DNA of 64,000 bases from Viridibacillus arenosi (GCF_001955655.1 NZ_MSPW01000011.1:91857-155856); one strand, 5' to 3'; counted from the first letter of the stretch, positions 16,820-25,843 are shown. Translations and numbers: made by a program. The notes: a model not told the origin generated them from the letters alone.

Positions 16820-17020
16820 TCAGTCATTATACATGCCGCTTGCATCCATTAACATGAGAATCAAGGGTATGATACCTAGTGTGAAGCAGGTAATCGTTAA
16901 TATTTTTGCTTGTCTAGCTTCTCGTATATTTCCTTCATGAAGGTGTTCTATAAATGAAATTTTAAAATAATAGCTCAATATTAATAATAGAATAGGACTA
17001 TACATAATTATTGTACTCAA
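16820..17020 (-). CDS. Small two-helix membrane protein
   Basis: A 66-residue protein with hydrophobic helices at about residues 4-20 and 43-60 separated by a charged loop (HEGNIREARQAK). The start is TTG with GAGGTGA six bases upstream. Function unknown. It is convergent with ribH. The pattern recalls small DUF4870- or TM2-like proteins, but I cannot assign it. Confidence 0.6.
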   Translation of the reverse strand: MSTIIMYSPILLLILSYYFKISFIEHLHEGNIREARQAKILTITCFTLGIIPLILMLMDASGMYND

Positions 17021-17111
17021 AAAATCACCTCGATTTCCAAATTTATCATAAATATAATTATATCAAAATATAAATGTATTGAAAGCCTTCGTTTACAGCT
17101 ACAATAGAAAA

Positions 17112-17151
17112 GCACCTCCAATTGTAGACTTAAGTCTAACAATTGAGGTGC
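17112..17151 (-). terminator. Intrinsic terminator of the minus-strand 123-residue gene
   Basis: Stem GCACCTC-AATTGT / ACAATTGAGGTGC with one bulge, enclosing a palindromic AGACTTAAGTCT loop. On the minus strand it exits into TTTTC. Confidence 0.85.
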
Positions 17152-17160
17152 AGATTTAAT

Positions 17161-17532
17161 TCAATGAATTATTTTTTCTCCATTTTTAATTTTATCTAGT
17201 AACCTTTTTACTTTCTCTCTTGTTTCTGGATTAGTTGGATCTAAATTACATCCTTCTGGAATATTCGCATGATCTCCATTATAATCGATTTCTTTATCTA
17301 ATTTAAATAAGTCTAATTCAGTAATGCTTTCATCTTCTAACTCACCAAATGCAGCAACAATTCGTAATTCATCATTTCCTTCATCAATAAACGTTAATTT
17401 AGAATTATAAGTACCTAACTCTTCTTGATCTGCTAAGTGGTGACAAACTATTTCTAAAATATCATCTGCATTTAATTTAAAATAATGATGCTTTTTATCG
17501 TTTTTTTTATTTTTCAATTTAATATAGCCCAC
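17161..17532 (-). CDS. Hypothetical acidic protein
   Basis: A 123-residue soluble protein with a Lys-rich start (KLKNKKNDKKHHY) and an acidic body; the C-terminal helix is KVKRLLDKIKNGEKIIH. No family recognised. The open frame begins with GTG 17532, but an in-frame TTG at 17517 has AAGGTGG at better spacing, so the real start may be 5 codons later. A strong terminator follows. The strand-rich N-terminal half (YNSKLTFIDEGNDELRIVAA) suggests a small alpha/beta domain. Confidence 0.6.
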   Translation of the reverse strand: MGYIKLKNKKNDKKHHYFKLNADDILEIVCHHLADQEELGTYNSKLTFIDEGNDELRIVAAFGELEDESITELDLFKLDKEIDYNGDHANIPEGCNLDPTNPETREKVKRLLDKIKNGEKIIH

Positions 17533-17958
17533 CTTAAAAATTTTAAATCACACGAAATTGGTATGATTTTTGTTGTTTACTATCCCAAATAACCTAACTA
17601 GTTAATACTATTATCCTAACCAATTGTTATTATAAGCAATTATTCCAATAATAGCACCAATTGAAGCTCCGAAAAGTAAATAAAAGATTGTTTTTGCTTT
17701 TGAAATACCCATTTATTTTTTGAATCATCCAAGAACAAAGACCTCCTTCATATTATGGAAATACTTATCATTATTGTAACTTGAAATAGCCAAAAAAACT
17801 GTTTGCTAGTTTTGTAAATCATCAACGAGCTTTTATCTCGAATTTTGTTATTAATTAAACCTTATTTTAATGTTGCGATGGAAAAAAATAGAAACTCCGT
17901 TTAAATCATCTCGACATTATATTAAATATACATATTAGGATGGAGGTAGCTAGATATT
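17533..17958. other. Intergenic region with one possible short minus-strand frame
   Basis: About 425 bases. It holds a possible 33-residue membrane peptide on the minus strand (listed separately) with GGAGG at about 17742-17746 that is out of place for it, and the leader of the DUF3139 gene. No other structure seen. Confidence 0.5.
17611..17712 (-). CDS. Possible short membrane peptide, perhaps frameshifted
   Basis: ATG 17712 opens a 33-residue frame with one glycine-rich helix (FGASIGAIIGIIAYNN). It has no ribosome binding site of its own. GGAGG lies about 35 bases upstream, in front of a TTG that opens another frame (DDSKNKW). A single-base shift in the A-run between them would join the two into a roughly 41-residue protein. 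Either a decayed gene or chance. Confidence 0.3.
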   Translation of the reverse strand: MGISKAKTIFYLLFGASIGAIIGIIAYNNNWLG

Positions 17959-18291
17959 ATGAGAAAATCAATCAAAATATTAATATTTCTTTTGTTACTA
18001 TTGATTTCTATTACAACAATTTATGTCGAAGTGAATAAAATGATTTATAAAAATCGAGTAATGGAATATCTTGTAGCGGAGAAAGGCTATAACAAAGAAG
18101 AGATTAAAGAAATTAAAGGTGTGTGGGGGAAGAAACTACCTCCTTTTTACACTACTGTTATTTTTAAAGATGAACCATCTATTATATACTCGTATTTTGC
18201 ACATAATGACATTAAGCAATTTGAGTATCGTTCTTTAAATAATGAAGTTAATTTAAAATCATCTGACCTCAAACATTATGAACCCTATTAA
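17959..18291 (+). CDS. DUF3139-family membrane-anchored protein
   Basis: A 110-residue protein with one N-terminal hydrophobic helix (about residues 6-25), which looks like an uncleaved anchor, and an extracytoplasmic domain. VMEYLVAEKGYNKEEIKEIK, PPFYTTVIFKDEP and YSYF match the short DUF3139 family found in Firmicutes. Molecular role unknown. GGATGGAGG lies upstream of the ATG. It stands alone between minus-strand genes. Confidence 0.75.
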   Translation: MRKSIKILIFLLLLLISITTIYVEVNKMIYKNRVMEYLVAEKGYNKEEIKEIKGVWGKKLPPFYTTVIFKDEPSIIYSYFAHNDIKQFEYRSLNNEVNLKSSDLKHYEPY

Positions 18292-18493
18292 TTTCAAGGA
18301 AAACAACAATAAAGTTAAACATAGCCAAAATTTTAAAAAGTACTGTTCATTATAATAAATGGATGTAGAGAAGTATAAGGAATGCTGAAAACTAATAGAA
18401 AAGTACCTTATTTAGTAACGAAAAATTTAATTCGAATAATATACAGTATGGAATAGGCAGAACAATCAAAAAGAGCAAGAAAGTAAATATTAT

Positions 18494-18538
18494 AACCCCT
18501 CTTCTACTTTGAAAATTTCTAAGGAGAAGGGGGTTTTT
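18494..18538. terminator. Terminator between convergent DUF3139 and IclR genes
   Basis: Stem AACCCCT-TTCT / AGAAGGGGGTT with one bulged C, followed by TTTTT on the plus strand. It could serve both convergent genes. Confidence 0.7.
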
Positions 18539-18548
18539 GTATGGGCTC

Positions 18549-19310
18549 TTATAGGTTTTCACTATATCCGGCCTTGCTAGAAATTTGTTTGGCTAAATTG
18601 ATCGTTTCATTGATGATTAAACTTTTTTTGGGGTCGAAGCCATTGATTGGATGGGTGAAGCTAGTGGCAGCAATAATTTTATTTTGGTTATTAAAAATAG
18701 GAGCGGAAATACATGTGAATATTTCAACAGCCTCTCCTATTTCTTGAATCCAACCTTGTTGTTGAATGATATGTAATTGTTTTAATAATTTTGGAATTGA
18801 ATCGATCGTTTTATCTGTAAGTTTTGTAAAAGAATATCCAGTATATAATTGCTCTATTTCGGTATCTGAATATTGACTTAGTAACACTTTCCCCATTGCT
18901 GTGGCATGTGCAGGCAATGTCATCCCAGGAGATGTGACTAAGTGAATTTGTGATGAAGCATCTACTTTGGATAAATAAATAATATTTAACCCATTTAAAA
19001 TGGCAAGTTGGCAAGTTGCCCCAATTTTATTGACCGATTGCAGCGCTAAATCATTAAATGTACTGGTGATGTTAAACTGTCTCAAGTATTTTGATCCCAA
19101 AATACCTAACTGTGGACCTAATACATATGTTTGCTTGTTGGTTTTTTCAAGATAACTTAATTCAGTTAATACATGAAGTATGGAATAAACAGTACTCTTA
19201 TTAATCTCGGTTTTATTAATTATATCCGTCATCGTTAATTCTACTTCTGAATTTAAGAGAATATTAAAAATCAAGTGCGCTTTTTCAAGGGCTGGAACAG
19301 AGTAGCTCAT
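18549..19310 (-). CDS. IclR-family transcriptional regulator
   Basis: A 253-residue IclR/KdgR-type regulator: N-terminal winged helix (LTMTDIINKTEINKSTVYSI) and C-terminal GAF-like effector domain with TLPAHATAMGKVLLSQ and a cysteine/ISAPIFNN segment that bind small carboxylic acids in the family. ATG 19310 is preceded by AAGGAG. It is divergent from an SDR / FAH / KdgT operon. By position and by the known role of KdgR-type members in sensing 2-keto-3-deoxy acids, it most likely regulates that operon. Confidence 0.9.
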   Translation of the reverse strand: MSYSVPALEKAHLIFNILLNSEVELTMTDIINKTEINKSTVYSILHVLTELSYLEKTNKQTYVLGPQLGILGSKYLRQFNITSTFNDLALQSVNKIGATCQLAILNGLNIIYLSKVDASSQIHLVTSPGMTLPAHATAMGKVLLSQYSDTEIEQLYTGYSFTKLTDKTIDSIPKLLKQLHIIQQQGWIQEIGEAVEIFTCISAPIFNNQNKIIAATSFTHPINGFDPKKSLIINETINLAKQISSKAGYSENL

Positions 19311-19430
19311 ATAAAGTCTCCTTGCATTTTTAGATTGGTTTAATTTTCTAGTACTAGCATACTACAATTCCTTATTGGATGATAATTCACTTTTCTATAA
19401 ATTTGTTAAAATCTTTTTTGTCTGAATATA

Positions 19431-19459
19431 TTGACAATTATAAATCCCGATTATAGAAT
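19431..19459 (+). promoter_or_regulatory. Sigma-A promoter of the SDR-FAH-KdgT operon
   Basis: Consensus -35 TTGACA at 19431-19436, 17-base spacer, -10 TAGAAT at 19454-19459, about 65 bases before the SDR ATG and in the intergenic region shared with the IclR gene. Confidence 0.7.
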
Positions 19460-19524
19460 AAGAGCAACAAACAAGTTCTGCATAAAGAATTTAGTTCTCT
19501 ATAAAAAACTAAAGGAGTGGGGAA

Positions 19525-20298
19525 ATGAGATTACAAGGTAAAGTAGCTATTATTACAGGTGCTGGATCAGGAATAGGGCGAGCTACAGCAGAAAGATTTG
19601 CACAAGAAGGCGCACATGTCGTGATTAATGATGTTAATCGTGAAGCAGGAAAAGCTACAGTTGAGATTATTAGATCTTATGGTGGTTCGTCCCAGTTTAT
19701 ATTTGCTGATGTTACTAATGAAAGCGATTTCAAATTACTGGTGGATCAAGTAGTTAGTGAACATTCTAAAATTGATATTTTATTTAATAACGCTGGTGTT
19801 TCCGGTGTTGGAAATGTTGAAGAATTAGATGTAGAGACATGGGACCGAGTTATGAGTATTAATGTGAAAGGCGTGTTTATTCCGAGTAAATGCGTAGTTC
19901 CTCATATGAAGAAGCAACAATCGGGTTCCATTATTAATATGTCCTCTTGTGTTGCAGAAATGGGTTTAATGCGAAGAACAGTTTATTCTGCTTCGAAAGG
20001 TGCTGTTTTAGCATTTACAAAGTCAATGCAAGTCGATTATGCAAAATACAATATTCGTGTTAATGCGTTATTACCAGGCACTATTATGACACCATTTGTA
20101 GAGGATTATTTAAGAAAATCTTATGATGATCCAGAAGAGGCATTTAATACCATTCGTCAGCGTCAACTAACAGCTGAAATAGGCTTACCGTTGGATGTTG
20201 CAAGTGCTGCTTTGTTTTTGGCGTCAGATGATTCTAAGTTTGTAATGGGTTCACCACTTTATGTAGACGGTGGTGTTGTATTTGGAAAAAATGCTTAA
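19525..20298 (+). CDS. SDR-family NAD(P)-dependent dehydrogenase
   Basis: Classical short-chain dehydrogenase, 257 residues. TGAGSGIGRA (about 11-20) is the dinucleotide loop, NNAG sits near residue 90, and the catalytic set is Ser in INMSSCVAEM and YSASK. NDVNRE after beta-2 carries an acidic residue, usual for NAD preference. It is the first gene of an operon with an FAH-fold hydrolase and a 2-keto-3-deoxygluconate permease. In known non-phosphorylative sugar-acid pathways an SDR oxidises the 4-hydroxyl of a 2-keto-3-deoxy acid and an FAH enzyme cleaves the diketo product, so that role is inferred here. Confidence 0.9.
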   Translation: MRLQGKVAIITGAGSGIGRATAERFAQEGAHVVINDVNREAGKATVEIIRSYGGSSQFIFADVTNESDFKLLVDQVVSEHSKIDILFNNAGVSGVGNVEELDVETWDRVMSINVKGVFIPSKCVVPHMKKQQSGSIINMSSCVAEMGLMRRTVYSASKGAVLAFTKSMQVDYAKYNIRVNALLPGTIMTPFVEDYLRKSYDDPEEAFNTIRQRQLTAEIGLPLDVASAALFLASDDSKFVMGSPLYVDGGVVFGKNA

Positions 20299-20316
20299 AG
20301 TGTGGAGGGAAACTAA

Positions 20317-21207
20317 TTGAAACTATTAACTTTCAAAAAAAATAATGATACTAAGCTAGGCGTTTCTCACGAAAAAGGGATTATTGATGTTAATGAGGCA
20401 TCCCAAAAGTTAGGGCATGGTACTCAATTCGATTTGTTTACGGTTATTTCAGATGAGCAAAGTTATGAGGAGTTAAAAAAGGTTGTGAGTGAAGCTATTC
20501 ATCAGGCAGATAATACATTTTATGTGGATGAAACAGATATGCATTATGGTCCATGTGTGCCTCATAATATCGAAAAGATTATTTGCGTGGGATTGAACTA
20601 CCGTAAGCATGCGGAAGAAACGAATGCACCAATTCCAGAGTATCCGATCTTATTTAATAAATTTGGTAATACAATAGCGGCGCATAATCAAGAAATTATA
20701 CTTCCAAAAGTATCTAATGAAGTCGACTACGAGGCGGAGTTAGTCATTGTTATGGGTAAAAAGGCAAAGGATGTAGAGATAGATAATGCACTTGATTATG
20801 TGTTTGGTTATTGTAACGTAAATGATTTATCAGCCCGAGATTTACAAATGAGAACAGCACAGTGGCTTTTAGGGAAAACGTGTGATGACTTTAGCCCGTT
20901 AGGACCATATTTAGTAACATCAGATGAGATTGAAGATCCTAATAATTTAGCTATTAAAACTTATGTTAATGGAGAATTGAAACAAAATTCACATACGTCT
21001 GATATGATATTCAACTGCAAGGAAATCATTAGTTACATTTCAAAGCATTTCACACTAAAACCTGGAGATATTATACTGACTGGTACCCCTGAGGGAGTTG
21101 TATTAGGATTGCCAGAAAATGAACGTGTGTGGATTCAAGAAAATGACGTGGTAGAAGTGGAAATAGAGGGGCTTGGTAAACTGAGAAATATTTTCCAAAC
21201 AAATTAG
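20317..21207 (+). CDS. Fumarylacetoacetate hydrolase (FAH) family protein
   Basis: A 296-residue FAH-fold enzyme. The catalytic domain (about 80-296) shows ICVGLNYRKHAEE, the metal-binding acidic YEAELVIVMGKKAKD, NVNDLSARDLQ and DDFSPLGPYLVT, all characteristic. Family members hydrolyse C-C bonds of diketo acids or act as isomerases/decarboxylases on catechol-derived acids. With the adjacent SDR and KdgT, hydrolysis of a 2,4-diketo-3-deoxy sugar acid to pyruvate and a hydroxy acid is the best inference. Start is TTG with GTGGAGG upstream. Confidence 0.88.
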   Translation: MKLLTFKKNNDTKLGVSHEKGIIDVNEASQKLGHGTQFDLFTVISDEQSYEELKKVVSEAIHQADNTFYVDETDMHYGPCVPHNIEKIICVGLNYRKHAEETNAPIPEYPILFNKFGNTIAAHNQEIILPKVSNEVDYEAELVIVMGKKAKDVEIDNALDYVFGYCNVNDLSARDLQMRTAQWLLGKTCDDFSPLGPYLVTSDEIEDPNNLAIKTYVNGELKQNSHTSDMIFNCKEIISYISKHFTLKPGDIILTGTPEGVVLGLPENERVWIQENDVVEVEIEGLGKLRNIFQTN

Positions 21208-21218
21208 GGGGAATCCAG

Positions 21219-22217
21219 ATGCAAATTAAAAAGACGATTGAGAAAGTACCTGGTGGTATGATGATTATTCCGTTGTTTTTAGGTGCAATTATTAACACAC
21301 TTTTTCCTGCTACAGCAACTACTTTAGGGTCGTTTACAGGAGCTTTATTAACTGGGGCTTTACCAATCTTAGCTGTGTTTTATTTTTGTGTCGGTACTCA
21401 AATTAGTTTTGTGGGTTCACCAGTTGTTGTAAAGAAAGGAGTCACATTTTTAGTAGTAAAGATAGGGACTGCTGCTTTAGTAGGGCTTATTGCAGTGAAC
21501 ATAATGCCTTCTGAGTATATAACAGGTGGATTTTTTGCAGGATTATCTGTATTAGCAATTGTAGCTTCGATGAATGAAACAAATGTTGGACTATATATGG
21601 CGCTAATGTCTCAATATGGAACAGAGGAAGAAGTTGGTGCAGGTTCTATCATGATGCTTGAATCTGGTCCGTTTTTAACAATGGTTACATTTGGAGTAGC
21701 GGGGATTGCAAGCTTCCCATGGGAATTCTTAGTAGGGACGATATTACCACTAGTTATTGGTGTAACGATTGGTAGTTTAGATAAGGAAATGAAAGCGTTT
21801 TTCAAACCAGCAGTGCCAATTTTAATTCCATTTTTTGCGTTTGCTTTAGGTGCAGGGATGAATATCGTAAATGCAGTTAGAGCAGGTTTATTAGGCATTC
21901 TTTTAGGTTTGATGGTAATAATAATTACAGGCTTCACATTATTCCTTGCTGATAAGTATATTTTAAAAGGTTCAGGTATTGCTGGGTTAGCGGCGGCCTC
22001 CTCGGCTGGTGCAGTTGTGACAGTACCTGTAGCAGTAGCTGCTGCAAATAGTAAATACGAGATAATGGCAGCAGATGCTACAGCTTTGTGTGCTGCTTCA
22101 GTAATCATTACAGCTATTTTAACTCCAATAATTGTAGCTTGGTATCATAAACGATTAGAAAAGAAAAAGCTAGCCGAAAATCCACAACTTGCAGTTTCAG
22201 AGTTAACTATAAAATGA
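21219..22217 (+). CDS. kdgT: 2-keto-3-deoxygluconate permease (KdgT family)
   Basis: Membrane transporter of 332 residues with about ten helices. The N-terminus KKTIEKVPGGMMIIPLFLGA, the FYFCVGTQISF helix and VASMNETNVGLYMALM match the KdgT family, which takes up 2-keto-3-deoxygluconate and related acids by proton symport. The exact sugar acid may differ, because no kdgK or kdgA kinase/aldolase gene is nearby. Third gene of the operon, 11 bases after the FAH gene, closed by a strong terminator. Confidence 0.88.
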   Translation: MQIKKTIEKVPGGMMIIPLFLGAIINTLFPATATTLGSFTGALLTGALPILAVFYFCVGTQISFVGSPVVVKKGVTFLVVKIGTAALVGLIAVNIMPSEYITGGFFAGLSVLAIVASMNETNVGLYMALMSQYGTEEEVGAGSIMMLESGPFLTMVTFGVAGIASFPWEFLVGTILPLVIGVTIGSLDKEMKAFFKPAVPILIPFFAFALGAGMNIVNAVRAGLLGILLGLMVIIITGFTLFLADKYILKGSGIAGLAAASSAGAVVTVPVAVAAANSKYEIMAADATALCAASVIITAILTPIIVAWYHKRLEKKKLAENPQLAVSELTIK

Positions 22218-22707
22218 GATAGAAATAATGAATGAATAGAAGTAAAAGAGTATAGGGCTTAGAACTACCATCACTTAAAAAATGGGAACAATAACAACAA
22301 TATAAAAGTCAGTTATCGGTATTATACCAATAACTGGCCTTTTAGTTTGAATTCGGATTTTAATAAAAATCAACTTATTGTTCTTTAGATTAAAATTTGA
22401 AAAAATTAATCAACATGCTTTTAAAGTGAACGAATAGAACCAGCATGAAAATTATTTTATACTTCCCGGAGTTATATTTGGTGCTAAATATATAACAATA
22501 TCTTGCTATTAGAAGTACTTTACGAAAAGCAATTGTGTATTAGGGATAAGGGGGGAAGTTGATAGCATCAAGATTCTCATTGCAAAAATTTATGTCATAA
22601 TTAAACTGAATACATATAGATTAAAGGCTTAACAGTACAATTTAGGCTATAATAGGGTATGAGAGGAATCCAACTCAATTCCTTTCAAGTAAAGGAGCTG
22701 ACTTAAA
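22218..22707. other. Intergenic region with operon terminator
   Basis: About 490 bases with no supported gene. It holds the operon terminator at 22304-22344 and, near the right end, a TATAAT at 22648-22653 that may be the -10 box of the following gene, with no good -35 at normal spacing. Confidence 0.5.
22304..22344 (+). terminator. Intrinsic terminator of the SDR-FAH-KdgT operon
   Basis: Long stem around CAGTTATCGGTAT / ATACCAATAACTG with flanking AAAAG / CTTTT and a very short loop. Confidence 0.88.
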
Positions 22708-23289
22708 TTGTTAAAACAACAAATTGAAAATTATATTGAAAATCATATAAGTGAAAACAAAATTGAATTGTTTGATATTGAAAAGGAATTCGCAGAAAAA
22801 CATCAATTACTTCCTAATGGTGTAGCTGTTGCTGAAAAAGCATTTCACATAGATGCTCTTGAACGCTGTAATAAAGAGACGGAAGAATTGATTTCTGCTG
22901 AAACTCCTACTTTCTTGCAGAAACCAATTTCGTATTTGAAAGAACAAGCAAATGAATTTGTTTATGTAGAATCTAGTAATTTTGAGTTAATCCGTATGGA
23001 CGCTGTAGCGCTAGAATTCGATGATGTTTTCGAAACATACACAGCCTTATTTGGTTTAAAATTACAAAAGAAATTCGGCGAAGCTATAAAAACTTATTTG
23101 AATACACATTTGCAAGGAGATAATGCGAAATACAGTGTCATGTTTTCTGCTGAAGATGGTTTGTGGGATGTAAATGTGCCATTAGACTATCTAGAGGGTT
23201 TTAGTGAAGCAAAATCATTTGAAGAAATCTATAATATGATTTATCGCTTCTTCTTCAAATTAGTTGAAGAGATTGAGGAAGCACAGTGA
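22708..23289 (+). CDS. Hypothetical protein, probable partner gene of the downstream methyltransferase
   Basis: A 193-residue acidic soluble protein, mostly helical at the N-terminus (two helices about residues 3-35 and 50-85) and mixed after. I recognise no family motif. Start is TTG with AAAGGAG upstream. The stop is 15 bases from the start of a TRM11-like RNA methyltransferase gene, so they are co-transcribed; the conserved-looking C-terminus (MIYRFFFKLVEEIEEA) may mediate protein contacts. Confidence 0.65.
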   Translation: MLKQQIENYIENHISENKIELFDIEKEFAEKHQLLPNGVAVAEKAFHIDALERCNKETEELISAETPTFLQKPISYLKEQANEFVYVESSNFELIRMDAVALEFDDVFETYTALFGLKLQKKFGEAIKTYLNTHLQGDNAKYSVMFSAEDGLWDVNVPLDYLEGFSEAKSFEEIYNMIYRFFFKLVEEIEEAQ

Positions 23290-23303
23290 AGGATGGGGAA
23301 TGA

Positions 23304-24245
23304 TTGAGTAACAGAGAATTTATTTACACATATTCAGGACATCGAGATGAGTATGATTTGTGTCGTATGGAGATGCGATCATTTTTTGGATTCGACGTCC
23401 TTTCAAATGTGTTGAAAAGTACGATAGAAATAGATCCGAGTAGAAGTCCATTTATGAAAGAGCGCCTTGAAGTAATATATGAAGGTGAAAGCTTCGAACA
23501 AATAGCCGACTTAGTTGAACAACTTGATTTAGATCATGCAACATTTAAAGTTGTTTGTTTGAATGACTCTGAGCTTGGTTCTATGAAAAAGGTAGGCCAC
23601 TCAAAACGACGAGAAATCGAACGTAATATAGGTTTACGTATTAAAGGTGAACCTGATCTAGAGCAACCTGAAACTGTATTTGGTGTCGTTATGATAGATA
23701 ACAAATGGTATTTTGGTAAATTAGAAGTCAGTGAACCTATTTGGCTTCACCACCAGCAAAAACCGCATATGTACTCAACAGCCCTAAATACACGTGTTGC
23801 AAGAGCCGTTGCAAATATCGCAGTTCCGCATCCTAACGGGGTTCGTGCAATCGATCCTTGTTGCGGTATTGGGACAGTTTTAGTTGAAGCATTATCGATG
23901 GGAATTGATATCGTAGGACGAGATATTAATCGACGTGTAGTGCTAGGCTCAAGAAAGAATATTGCCCATTTCGGTCTAGAAGGCAATGTAACTACTGGAC
24001 CAATTTCAGAGATTGAAGACAATTATGATGTTGCAATCATTGATATGCCATACAATTTATTCACACATATTACTGTTGAAGAACAGCTTGATATCGTGAA
24101 GCAGGCTCGCCGATTCACCAAAAAAGTTGTAATAGTAACGATTGATACAATGGACCATATGGTTGAAGAAGCTGGTTTTGAAATTATCGATCGCTGTGAA
24201 GCAAGAAAAGGAACTTTTTCTAGACAAGTATTGGTTTGTAAATAA
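23304..24245 (+). CDS. TRM11-family SAM-dependent methyltransferase
   Basis: A 313-residue protein with a C-terminal Rossmann methyltransferase domain of the UPF0020/TRM11 type, which methylates tRNA or rRNA guanosines at N2. The SAM loop is DPCCGIGTVLVEAL (about 188-201), the acidic ribose binder is in GRDINRR, and the catalytic motif is DMPYNL in place of the common DPPYN/NPPY. The N-terminal half (about 1-150) is a shortened RNA-recognition region rather than a clear THUMP domain. Start is TTG. Substrate RNA not determinable from sequence. Confidence 0.8.
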   Translation: MSNREFIYTYSGHRDEYDLCRMEMRSFFGFDVLSNVLKSTIEIDPSRSPFMKERLEVIYEGESFEQIADLVEQLDLDHATFKVVCLNDSELGSMKKVGHSKRREIERNIGLRIKGEPDLEQPETVFGVVMIDNKWYFGKLEVSEPIWLHHQQKPHMYSTALNTRVARAVANIAVPHPNGVRAIDPCCGIGTVLVEALSMGIDIVGRDINRRVVLGSRKNIAHFGLEGNVTTGPISEIEDNYDVAIIDMPYNLFTHITVEEQLDIVKQARRFTKKVVIVTIDTMDHMVEEAGFEIIDRCEARKGTFSRQVLVCK

Positions 24246-24255
24246 TATAATATAG

Positions 24256-24306
24256 GCCCCTTATGCTATAAGGAACATTTTGTTCTTCTAGCATAAGGGG
24301 CTTTCT
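24256..24306 (+). terminator. Intrinsic terminator after the TRM11-like gene
   Basis: Perfect 13-bp stem GCCCCTTATGCTA / TAGCATAAGGGGC with a 20-base loop that itself folds (AAGGAAC / GTTCTT), and a TTTCT tail. Confidence 0.88.
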
Positions 24307-24461
24307 ATTTAATGATAAAAACTACAACTTCTTTGCCTCATGTACATCAATTTATCAAAATAATTAAAGTAGTGAAAATATAAATCTGTTCATATATATA
24401 TGGGCGGTGTTATATTTGTTAAAATTGTAAATTTAATTATTTGAAAGTGAAGTGCTTATAA

Positions 24462-25634
24462 TTGAGATTCTTCCAACATTTTCATCCATTAGTATGGATC
24501 ATTTTAGGCGGTACAGTATTTACACGTATCGCAAGTTTTATGGCAATGCCCTTTTTGGCGCTTTATCTACATAAAGATTTAGGGGTAGGGCCTTTACTTA
24601 TCGGTATAACGATAGGAATTGCCCCATTACTATCTACTATAGGGGGCTTTATCGGTGGTTATCTGACTGACCGATTTGGTAGAAAACGAATTCTGTTAAT
24701 CACTGTTTTTGTATGGAGTACGGTGTTTATAGGATTCGCTACGACAAATATAGTTGCTATGTTCATAGTCTTAAATGCTATTAATGGTTTATGTCGTTCA
24801 TTTTTTGAGCCGGCTACACAAGCATTAATGATTGATTTTACACCACAAGAAAAAAGAAAACGTCTCTTTTCATTACGCTATACAGCAATTAATATAGCTG
24901 CTGTTATAGGTCCTGTTGTTGGAGTCTATATTGCCAGCCTGTCAAGTCCAAGTGTACCTTTTTTGTTTACAGGCGCTATGTACTGCGTATATGGAATCTT
25001 TTTGATGCTTGTATTGAATCGATATGAAATGAAACAGCAAAAACTAGCAACACAAATTCAAATACATCATATGTTTCGCATTATCTTATCGAATCGAAAA
25101 ATGCAGCTGTTTGTTGCAGGTGCGATATTGATTAACTTTGGGTATTCTCAGTTCGATTCCACATTACCTCAATTGGTCGAATTGACTGTTGAAGAGGGAG
25201 TAAAACTTTACTCATTATTAATAGCACTTAATGCTGCAGTTGTTTTAATATTGCAGTTACCGATTAGTATCTATTCTGAACGTTATTCAACGAAATTCAC
25301 ACTTTTATTGGGTATTGGATTCTTTGTAGCGGGATTAGCTTTATTTGGCGTGGCAAATAGTAGTCTCATATTTGTTATTGGGATGGTACTGTTTACTATT
25401 GGTGAGATCTTTGTTTTCCCAACAATGAATGTCCTAATTGATGAAATTGCCCCCGAAACACAAAAAGCAAGCTTTTTAGGGGCAGCCCAATTCAAGAACT
25501 TAGGAAGTTTCATTGGACCAGTTATAGGTGGATGGCTGCTAGTGCATTTTCAAGATCAACTCTTTTTTTTGGTAGCTTTGATTGTACTATCTAGTGCAGC
25601 ATTTTATAAGACGGCGATGAATTTGAAACAATAA
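24462..25634 (+). CDS. MFS transporter, drug-efflux type
   Basis: Twelve-helix major facilitator of 390 residues. The loop 2-3 motif GGYLTDRFGRKR (about residues 66-77) is the MFS signature A, and GPVVGVYIAS in helix 5 fits the proline-glycine motif C of drug/proton antiporters. No binding partner or regulator gene is adjacent. Start is TTG with a modest upstream GAAAGTGAAGTG. Substrate unknown; multidrug efflux (YttB/YqjV-like) is likely by family. Confidence 0.85.
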   Translation: MRFFQHFHPLVWIILGGTVFTRIASFMAMPFLALYLHKDLGVGPLLIGITIGIAPLLSTIGGFIGGYLTDRFGRKRILLITVFVWSTVFIGFATTNIVAMFIVLNAINGLCRSFFEPATQALMIDFTPQEKRKRLFSLRYTAINIAAVIGPVVGVYIASLSSPSVPFLFTGAMYCVYGIFLMLVLNRYEMKQQKLATQIQIHHMFRIILSNRKMQLFVAGAILINFGYSQFDSTLPQLVELTVEEGVKLYSLLIALNAAVVLILQLPISIYSERYSTKFTLLLGIGFFVAGLALFGVANSSLIFVIGMVLFTIGEIFVFPTMNVLIDEIAPETQKASFLGAAQFKNLGSFIGPVIGGWLLVHFQDQLFFLVALIVLSSAAFYKTAMNLKQ

Positions 25635-25651
25635 AGTTAACTTGAATATGT

Positions 25652-25705
25652 AAAATACCCCGGTTAAAGGACAGTATAATAAGGTCCTCTAACTGGGTTT
25701 TCTTT
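25652..25705 (+). terminator. Intrinsic terminator after the MFS gene
   Basis: Stem ACCC-GGTTA-AGGAC / GTCCT-TAACTGGGT with small internal loops and a TTTTCTTTT tail. Confidence 0.82.
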
Positions 25706-25787
25706 TGCCGGTTCAATAATGAAATTAGTTTGCCAAAGACAACGCTTTTCTCTTGATTGTTCTTCAATAAAAAGGTAAATTTAATTG

Positions 25788-25821
25788 TGCTATTATAGAA
25801 CTGTTCGTAATGGAACTGTTT
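25788..25821 (+). promoter_or_regulatory. Extended -10 promoter with two candidate MarR half-sites
   Basis: TGCTATTAT (25788-25796) is an extended -10 box. GAACTGTTC at 25798-25806 and GAACTGTTT at 25813-25821 are near-palindromes repeated 15 bases apart over the predicted transcription start. This is a likely operator for the MarR protein encoded directly downstream (autoregulation, family-typical). Confidence 0.5.
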
Positions 25822-25843
25822 GAAATGAAAGGAGTGGGGGATT

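Noticed and set aside
17959..18291. DUF3139 gene as a bacteriocin or toxin with its neighbour as immunity protein
   Set aside because: The protein has an anchor-like helix and matches a widespread family; no export or immunity gene is nearby.
18541..18747. Plus-strand frame of 68 residues with hydrophobic stretches
   Set aside because: It is antisense to the IclR gene and starts inside the terminator region; codon pattern follows the IclR frame.
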